Below are positions 56,890 through 64,000 of a stretch of DNA of 64,000 bases, piece after piece (position 1 is the first letter of the stretch; each line of letters begins with the position of its first letter). Under the pieces are notes generated by a model. It did not search any database. It had not been told where the DNA came from and saw only the letters and a list, made by a program, of their open reading frames with translations. The stretch spans positions 38,440,104 to 38,504,103 of the forward strand of contig CM070725.1 of the NCBI GenBank assembly GCA_036346275.1, given 5' to 3'. The stretch comes from Otatea glauca (Eukaryota > Streptophyta > Magnoliopsida > Poales > Poaceae). The translations under genes were made by a program, and so were the position numbers.

Positions 56890-58850
56890 ACCCGCGTCCG
56901 GCTACGGCGTTAAGCGAGCACTCGGACGCCGGAACCTCGCGGGGGCATCCGGTCGTCCTTGCCGACCAAGGCACTCGGACATCGGAACCTCGCGGAGGCA
57001 TCCGGCCGTCCTTGCCGACTAAGGCGGCGTCTAGCTACGGCGTTAAGCGAGCACTCGGACACCGGAACCTCGCGGAGGCATCCGGTCGTCCTGCCGACCA
57101 AGGCACTCGGACATCGGAACCTCGCGGAGGCATCCGGTCGTCCTGCCGACTAAGGCGCGTCTAGCTCTGACGTTAAGCGAGCACTCGGACACGGAACCTC
57201 GCGGAGGCATCCGGTCGTCCTAGCCGACCAAGGCACTCGGACACCGGAACCTCGCGGAGGCATCCGGTCGTCCTTGCCGACCAAGGCACTCGGACACTGG
57301 AACCTCGCGGAGGCATCCGGTCGTCCTTGCCGACCAAGGCACTCGGACGCCGGAACCTCGCGGAGGCATCCGGTCGTCCTTGCCGACTAAGGCAGCGTCT
57401 AGCTACGACGTTAAACGAGCACTCGGACACCGGAACCTCGCGGGGGCATCCGGTCGTCCTTGCCGACCAAGGCACTCGGACATCGGAACCTCGCGGAGGC
57501 ATCCGTCGTCCTTGCCGACTAAGGCGGCGTCTAGCTCGACGTTAAGCGAGCACTCGGACACGGAACCTCGCGGAGGCATCCGGTCGTCCTTGCCGACCAA
57601 GGCACTCGAACATCGGAACCTCGCGGAGGCATCCGGTCGCCCTTGCCGACTAAGGCGTCTAGCTACGACGTTAAGCGAGCACTCGGACACGGAACCTCGC
57701 GGAGGCATCCGGTCGTCCTTGCCGACCAAGGCACTCGGACACCGGAACCTCGCGGAGGCATCCGGTCGTCCTTGCCGACTAAGCTAAGGCGTTAAGCGAG
57801 CACTCGGACACCGGAACCTCGCGGAGGCATCCGGTCGTCCTGCCGACTAAGGCGTTAACGCGAGCACTCGGACACGGAACCTCGCGGAGGCATCCGGTCG
57901 TCCTGCCGACCAAGGCAAGGAACCTCGCGGAGGCATCCGCGCCCGGCGTCGTTAAGCGAGCACTCGGACACGGAACCTCGCGGAGGCATCCGGTCGTCCT
58001 TGCCGACCAAGGCACTCGGACACCGGAACCTCGCGGAGGCATCCGGTCGTCCTTGCCGACTAAGGCAGCGTCTAGCTACGACGTTAAACGAGCACTCGGA
58101 CACCGGAACCTCGCGGAGGCATCCGGTCGTCCTTGCCGACCAAGGCACTCGGACACCGGAACCTCGCGGAGGCATCCGGTGCGTCCCTGCCGACTAAGCG
58201 GCGTCTAGCTACGACGTTAAGCGAGCACTCGGACACCGGAACCTCGCGGAGGCATCCGGTGCGTCCTTGCCGACCAAGGCACTTTCGGACATCGGAACCT
58301 CGCGGAGGCATCCGGTCGTCCTTGCCGACTAAAGCGGCGTCTAGCTACGACGTTAAGCGAGCACTCGGACACGGAACCTCGCGGAGGCATCCGGTCGTCC
58401 TGCCGACCAAGGCACTCGGACATCGGAACCTCGCGGAGGCATCCGGTCGTCCTTGCCGACTAAGCGGCGTCCGGCCACGACGTTAAGCGAGCACTCGGAC
58501 ACCGGAACCTCGCGGAGGCATCCGGTCGTCCTTGCCGACCAGAGCACTCGGACACCGGAACCTCGCGGAGGCATCCGGTCGTCCTTGCCGACCAAGGCAC
58601 TCGGACACCGGAACCTCGCGGAGGCATCCGGTCGTCCTTGCCGACCAAGGCACTCGGACATCGGAACCTCGCGGAGGCATCCGGTCGTCCTTGCCGACTA
58701 AGGCAGCGTCCAGCTACGACGTTAAACGAGCACTCGGACACCGGAACCTCGCGGAGGCATCCGGTCGTCCTTGCCGACCAAGGCACTCGGGCACTAAAAC
58801 TTCCGAAGGCATCCGCTCATCCTTGCCGACCAAGGCACCGACTAGCTACG
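56890..58850 (+). repeat. Two-level tandem array of a 53-bp unit (about 30 copies)
   Basis: The unit is GCACTCGGACACCGGAACCT, then CGCGGAGGCATCCGGTCGTC, then CTTGCCGACCAAG; measured spacing is 53 bp (57241, 57294, 57347). About every second unit carries a 27-bp insert of GGCGTCTAGCTACGACGTTA type, giving 80 bp (57347 to 57427). Long stretches alternate 53 and 80, a 133-bp higher-order unit. About thirty copies of GGAACCTCGCGG were counted. Open frames here are a by-product. Confidence 0.96.
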
Positions 58851-59169
58851 GCGCCGAAACGAGCGCAAAGGAAGATCAAACGACTCAGGAATAAATGCCG
58901 GCGCAGGAAAACGAAGCGCCCACCACCGGAACCCGAAGCGGTCAAGAAGACGAACGAGCAAAAACACACCTAGCCGTGCGCGCGCGCTAACAAAAGCAAT
59001 TAAGAGGCTCGGCGGTTCGCATACCTCGAGAGCGTAATCCGGGCGGGCGTCGGATGCGTTGAGGGCACGCCCGGCAAAAGCGGTAGGCCCGTTGGCCCAC
59101 CTAGTTGAGCGGATCGATCAAGCTCAACCCCAACCGAGTCCGCGAACTCGATTGGAGGTTCGGAGCTCT
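58851..59169 (+). other. Gypsy sequence between the array and the 3' LTR
   Basis: About 320 bp, GC-rich, ending GGAGCTCT before the LTR. No clear polypurine tract could be fixed. Confidence 0.5.
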
Positions 59170-60250
59170 TGGCGAATACTCATAAAGCAGGTGCACCAGC
59201 GGCCCAATTGCAACAAGCAAAGCCCAGAGCAAGAAAAGCGGCCTCGAATCACGGCCCACCTAAGCAGGCCGTCCCTACCGCTACCCAAATGCCTACGAGA
59301 CCATTCAGGAGACCATTCCCGCCGGTCCCGACTCGACTCAGCGAGGTTCCCGACCCCGCGGCGGGGCGGGATCCCGCGACTCGACTTCAGCGAGGTTCCC
59401 GACCCCGCGGCGGGGCGGGATCCGCGACTCCGACTTCAGCGAGGTTCCCGACCCGCGGCGGGGCGGGATCCCCGCTCCGACCGAACCATGATAATCCCGC
59501 CGAGGGCGCGTCGCGCGCGCCAGTCCGTGTCAACCTAAGGCCACGTGCCCCACGAACGGTCATTCAAGTGGCGGCGAGGCGGTGGTCCCTTCCCAAGACG
59601 GTTTGATAGTCTGCTGAAGCCACGTCTCTGTCCCATCACCCGGCCACCCACGGTGCAAGGACACGCTCTCCCGAGGCAACTCTAGCGTCACACGCGACTA
59701 CGTCGGCACCCACATGGATCACGAGAGCGACTCGCCACTTCGGAGGATTACCTAACCGCTCGACCGGCTAGACCACCGACCCAAAGATAGGCTCGTGAAG
59801 CGGCGACCGGTCAGCGAGCAAGCGACCCGATCGGCGAGCGATTGGCGAGCGGCGGGGCAAGATCAAGCCCTAGAAGTAGCTCGCCTAGCACCGCCAATTC
59901 TCGATGTAACCTACCCCTTCGTCTTGAGTAAAGGAGGCGGGAACCTCCTAACAGGGCAAGGGAGTAAGAGCTACAAGAGAGCTTTTTTCCTCTTCTTCCT
60001 CTTCTTCTTTTTCTTCTCCTTCTGAGAGCTAAGTTTAGATCATTCTAGTGTTGAGGCTCCACCTCTCGCTTGTAAAAAACTTCGGTGCGATCATCGCACC
60101 CGATGAATACAACACCAACGCACGAATGGAGTAGGGACCTTCGGCCCAACCAAGATACATCTTGGACTCCAGGGTCTAACCATTCAGGGAGCGGGAACGC
60201 GCAGCCCCTTAGACTTACAAATTTACTTGCCGGCGCTCGAAACGCCGACA
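59170..60250 (+). repeat. 3' LTR of the gypsy element
   Basis: 1081 bp, TGGCGAATACTC...GCCGACA, followed by GTTAC. The internal threefold GC-rich repeat is at 59329-59480. It differs from the 5' LTR largely by one- or two-base indels. Confidence 0.94.
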
Positions 60251-60255
60251 GTTAC

Positions 60256-60490
60256 GCTTAGGTCCTTCATGCGTTTTTTTTAGGCATTGCGCTCGGGTCC
60301 TTTTTCATAAAATCAAAATTACGTTTAGGTCCTTTTTCAGAAAAAAAAATACGTTTAAGTCCTTTTTATGAGAAAAAAATATACATTGCATTTTGGTCCC
60401 TTTTCTATTTTTTTAGCATTACGTTTAAGTCCTTTTTCGGAAAAACAAAATCCTGTTTAGGTCCTTTTCCGAAAAAAAAAGTTTAGATCA
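60256..60490. repeat. Minisatellite, right part
   Basis: Six or more degenerate units of TTACGTTTA(A/G)GTCCTTTTTC plus an A-rich tail. It continues the array at 49005-49130. Confidence 0.87.
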
Positions 60491-62127
60491 TTTTTTTCCG
60501 TTTTTCGTTATGTGAACCTTCCGTTCCAGTGAAATCGCAGATTGTATCCTTTCAACCATTTCGCGTGTTTCCTCGATTTGCTCGCGTAGGGAGCGGCAGT
60601 CGCACGTTTTCTCAATTTACTTGCATGGAGAGCGACGGTCACGACGTAGCATGTTGCTATGTCGCGCTTGATTGTCTAGTGTGTGTGTATATATATATAT
60701 ATTTCCTCGAGGATTGTACTTTGTACATGCCCTTAGGAGTGAAAACCAAATAGCCCATTCCATAGGTTGGAGGTACGACCATCATTGCGAACCATGTAAT
60801 TAATCTCATGCATGATCACAACATCTTTTCTCTGAAGGCTATAATCACAAAACTTCACAACAGGACCAGTTATAACCAGCATGTGCACTGGTATAAAGCA
60901 TCTTTCTGCTCCACATTGACCACTGTACTCGCAGGAAATAATAGGACAGAGATGTGTTTTCTCATCATTGTACCTGCCTGCATAGCAAGACATGACATGC
61001 ATAGTCCACTGTTTGGAGGCTACAGCACAAATAGGAAAAGGATTGGATATCTTACATCTGTGATCTGTCCATGAGTGCATCTTTTCCTTTCTTTCTCCTC
61101 AGTCATCTCCGGTGTTCGGAGCATTAGAATTCAGACCCGAGGGCTTTTGTCAGGGGCATTTGTGGTCAAACATTTGATATTGGTTTCTGGATGGTTTACT
61201 TCAGATATCGAAATTTCATGGCTATAATTAAAGAAGTCAATGTTCCCGATGGATGATCATTTTCAGGAATACGTAGGAGAATCGTGCATCTTTCCGTTGA
61301 TCGAGGAACCAATAACGAGGAAATGTTAGTTCTTAAAAAATGTCTCTACAAAATATAATGAGAAGTGGATGGAACACATACGCAAAGGCTACTATAATTC
61401 ATCTGTTTCTCCATGTATCAACAACAATGGTTGATTCGTGCAAATTATCAAAAACACTTTAGGAGGTCATTTTGGGAATATATCCGGAGAGCTTTCGCAT
61501 CTCCGGCCGGTTGCCCAGCTATTGCTTTGTGCATGGTCAGCCACAGCAAGGATTCCTTGTGAGCTTTATCTTAGAGAAAAGGACAATTTTATTTCTTTAT
61601 ATTCATCATTTCTCTAGGGTACGTAAAAAAAATCGTATGCATGCATAATTGGTATAGAGCATATTTAGATCTACTCACTCATAATAGGTATGGAGCATAT
61701 TTAGATCTACTCACTCATAATTGGTATGCGAGCTTGCATGTAAGCAAATCGATCTAGGGATACAATTGAAAATATAGGTAATAGTAATACACTATACTGC
61801 ACTCCATCTTGAAAGGAGAAGCGTGTTAAAGTTTGTGTACTATCTCTTTAATTTTCGTGAAAAAGACCTCACAATTATTGAGATTCCTCTTTCATGTACT
61901 TCCCCATGAATGGGGAATAGGTTACTTTCAAGACAAATAACATCGTTTCTTGCTGAAATATGCACAATTTATGTAGGACCACTTGATCTGATCTCATTTC
62001 TCTAATGATGCAAGTGATCGCTATGGTATTATCATCTCACATAATTCATTGTTTTATTTATTTTTTTGTATTTTACTAACTTTTTTCATGAAGTAGCTAG
62101 TGGTCTATCTTTTCAAAAAGGATTAAT
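60491..62127. other. Spacer, no gene supported
   Basis: AT-rich DNA. A 36-bp unit CATAATTGGTATAGAGCATA... occurs 2.4 times (61644-61728). A minus-strand frame at 61080-60733 (115 codons) has ordinary composition but no family I recognise and no promoter. Confidence 0.45.
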
Positions 62128-62259
62128 TCCTTATATGTTACTGGAATTTAGGGGAAATCCCTGAATGTATTACTGATATGTAGGGCCAGGATCCACATGT
62201 AAAGTGAGATAATGAGTGAGATATAGGAGATAAGATAAAGTTTCAGTGATATATAATGA
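62128..62259. mobile_element. Small MITE-like repeat, copy 2
   Basis: 132 bp, a diverged copy of 28100-28229 with inverted ends TCCTTATATGTTACTGGAA / TCATTATATATCACTGAAA. Confidence 0.7.
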
Positions 62260-62282
62260 ATTGTCGTTTAACTTGTGGTTTA

Positions 62283-62627
62283 GAGCCTGTTTGGATCCAT
62301 TAGCACTAATAGTTAGCTGCTAAAATTAGTAGGTATGGATCCAAACAGGTCTGCTAATAGATCTGCTAATTATTAGCAACCCACCTTGCTAACAATTAGT
62401 TTATTAGCAGGTTGTACCTTACTAAAAGCTGCTAATAGATAGCCAATTGACACTTTTGCCCTCCCTCCAACCCTATCCACTCGAGCGTTCCTATCCACTC
62501 GTCCACTATCCTACTAAAAGAGCATTATGGCCATTTCTCTTTAATTGACTGATTTTGTGAACTTTATTAACAGGTGGATCCAAATAGCCCCTGCTAATAA
62601 TTAGCACTAATAAATCCAAACAGAGCC
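62283..62627. mobile_element. Tourist-like MITE (PIF/Harbinger type), TSD TTA
   Basis: 345 bp with inverted ends GAGCCTGTTTGGATCCATTA and GGCTCTGTTTGGATTTATTA, flanked by TTA (62280-62282, 62628-62630). It is rich in GCTAATTATTAGC words and has no coding. The 3-bp TTA duplication supports the Tourist assignment. Confidence 0.85.
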
Positions 62628-62630
62628 TTA

Positions 62631-63504
62631 GTAGTAAAGAAAAAAGAGAGTACATGGACAAGTGTAAAGGGTCACAACTCAAATTATCTAATACATATTT
62701 GTGTGTATCAGTATTCAGTGCAACCATGGAGGACAAATTTCGGTGTTCCACACGAAATCCAAGAAAACCAAAGGCAGTAGTTGAGTAACTCAAAATATCA
62801 TCCAACGGAAACCTGAAGTGGTAAAAAAAGAGAATGAAATCGTAGTCAAATGGGCCAACGTATTCAATACGAGCATACTTCTAGATATCGTTTGTACCTT
62901 TCACATCTTTTCAGAATTAATACTTTCAACGTCTCAAAAAAGAATTCAAGACTTAAAAAAAGTAGATTAAACCGCTGCCATCAAACGATTTATGTTAATG
63001 TGCACCAGCTAATATTGGTGCAAGTACATATACAATATTACTATTACATTATTAACCGCGCAGCATTTGCTGTTGCACAGTTTGGTGAAAAGGAGTTACC
63101 GTGGTCTTAGACGCAGTTGCTCCTGCCATTTCCAGCAGTGGAACTACCCTAACTTACATGTGACTTGCTCTAGTCATAGATCATTCATGTCAAGGTTTCA
63201 GTAGAATTATGGCGTTCATCTGATCTGTTTCATCTATCTACTTATATTCAGTAAATTGTTTATTTAACACAAACAAAGTGAATTAGCTCCAAAGATGAGA
63301 AGAGAAACACACAATACCGTCGATCTCCCAACAAATAGAGCTCCTACATCGTTTTGTGAAGAACTCGGATGTTATTGTTGAAGTATAAGTGAATTGCCAC
63401 TTTAATTTCCTCATCAGCTTAAGCTTTTAGGTAAACTAGATCCCATCAGCAATGCTAAGATTCTTCTTATATTGATCAAAAAAACTTTTATGGACGTCAA
63501 GTGG
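62631..63504. other. Upstream region of the FLZ gene
   Basis: About 870 bp of AT-rich DNA between the Tourist-like element and the TATA box. No further repeat ends or frames were recognised. Confidence 0.5.
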
Positions 63505-63513
63505 TTTTAAATA
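63505..63513 (+). promoter_or_regulatory. Probable TATA box of the FLZ gene
   Basis: TTTTAAATA followed by a C/T-rich stretch (63514-63570) typical of a grass transcription start and 5' UTR, about 130 bp before the ATG. Confidence 0.55.
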
Positions 63514-63637
63514 CCCATCACTCCTCTCGATCCCCTTCACACCCCCCTCATCCCTCTCTTTCTCCTACGCCTATAGCTGGCCTGAAGTGGCCACCACCTC
63601 GAGTGAGGTGATTCCACCCTCCTCCGTCGCCGCAGCC

Positions 63638-63972
63638 ATGCTTCCGAGAAGCCAGAGCATCTTCCATCTCCGGGAGGAGGGTGGCGCTCGGTGCCACCTA
63701 GGCGGCGGCGTCGGGGCATCCATGGTTGGCGGCGGGCGGCGCGTGCGCGAGCGCGCCCTCGTGGTCGGGCTCCAGATCCTCGTGCACCATCAGCACGGCG
63801 CCCACCATGGCTGGCACGCGCACGCGCACGCGGCGAACATAGTCTTGAAGCAGATGGTCTGGCCGCAGCGCGCCGCCGCGGCAGGGCGCCACGCCGTTTC
63901 TTGCAGCTTCCTCAAGGCCTGCTCCCTGTGCCGGAGGGAACTCAGCCCTACCAAGGACGTCTACATGTATAG
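63638..63972 (+). CDS. FCS-like zinc finger (FLZ, DUF581) protein, first exon, runs out of the window
   Basis: FLZ proteins are small plant scaffolds known to interact with SnRK1 kinase subunits. The first ATG of the frame is at 63638 (MLPRSQSIFHLREE). The 111 codons contain a basic/Gly-rich part, a His-rich stretch (about residues 50-64), a predicted linker, and the start of the FLZ motif near residue 91: FLKACSLCRRELSPTKDVYM, with the first CX2C pair at Cys95 and Cys98. The exon ends in TATAG before GTGACC, splitting the Arg codon of YMYR. FLZ genes usually have their intron exactly there. The second half of the finger (the FCS-x2-C part) must lie beyond the window. If unspliced, the frame stops at 63974. 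The codon bias is strongly GC-rich, as in many grass first exons. Confidence 0.85.
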
Positions 63973-64000
63973 GTGACCGAACCTAGCTAACAACAAATTA
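63973..64000 (+). other. Start of FLZ intron 1
   Basis: GTGACCGAACC... after the predicted donor; the rest is outside the window. Confidence 0.6.

Larger units (their letters stand above)
49136..60250 (+). mobile_element. Ty3/gypsy LTR retrotransposon (Tat/RIRE2-like), TSD GTTAC, 11.1 kb
   Basis: LTRs at 49136-50198 and 59170-60250 start TG(T/G)CGAATACTCATAAA, with GTTAC at 49131-49135 and 60251-60255. Inside: a primer site, gag, protease, reverse transcriptase, RNase H, integrase in gypsy order, then about 3.7 kb of non-coding spacer with a large tandem array. The proteins fit the Tat lineage, which commonly has long extra sequence before the 3' LTR. Very frequent one-base indels break all frames. 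Confidence 0.95.

Noticed and set aside
56890..58850. Regular repeats as a possible CRISPR array
   Set aside because: Units are contiguous with no unique spacers, and the context is a plant retrotransposon.
56826..58973. Many 60-135 codon frames in the tandem array
   Set aside because: They are repeats of the 53-bp unit read in different frames (17-18 codon periodicity broken by the 53-bp length) and occur on both strands.
60733..61080. Minus-strand frame of 115 codons
   Set aside because: Ordinary composition and tempting length, but no family recognised, no promoter and no splice partners; left as unproven.

Overview
The window is nuclear DNA from a grass (Poaceae), probably rice or a close relative. 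The signs are nested Ty1/copia and Ty3/gypsy retrotransposons, an En/Spm-type CACTA transposon, Stowaway-like and Tourist-like MITEs, and a MITE lying inside a (TA)n tract as the rice Micron family does. The host genes have AT-rich introns and a very GC-rich first exon. Host coding sequence is sparse and sits only at the two ends; most of the middle is transposable-element DNA.

Left end (35-3233, minus strand): eight exons of a gene for the Golgi tethering subunit COG3. Exon phases fit the family, but three exons each lack one base, and no 5' exons were found. A degenerate copia element (3652-10148, minus) lies directly upstream; it has a full 5' LTR and a 3' LTR cut short.

10.6-28.0 kb is a three-level nest. 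A gypsy-type solo LTR (10590-27973, plus, TSD ATCAG) was split by a second solo LTR of the same family (14378-26687, minus, TSD CAATA). That one was split by a CACTA transposon (19409-25721, TSD ACA) and also carries a Micron-like MITE. A third member stands alone at 33058-38531 (minus, TSD GCCGG, 5.47 kb). All three have a TATA box 1.0-1.4 kb inside the LTR and a hairpin with a GAAA tetraloop near the LTR 3' end. Between them are four small MITE-like elements and a foldback element (about 31.8-32.9 kb) whose two arms are head-to-head copies of a B3-domain gene fragment.

41.2-60.3 kb holds two further elements. A copia element (41188-47308, plus, TSD GGGCT) has its integrase broken by another solo LTR (43235-44604). 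A Tat/RIRE2-like gypsy element (49136-60250, plus, TSD GTTAC) has a decayed gag-pol and, before its 3' LTR, a two-level tandem array of about 30 copies of a 53-bp unit. It sits inside a simple minisatellite.

Right end: two more MITEs, then the first exon of an FCS-like zinc finger (FLZ) gene (63638-63972, plus) that runs out of the window. No tRNA, rRNA or CRISPR was seen. Calls were made by reading alone; no database search or alignment program was run.
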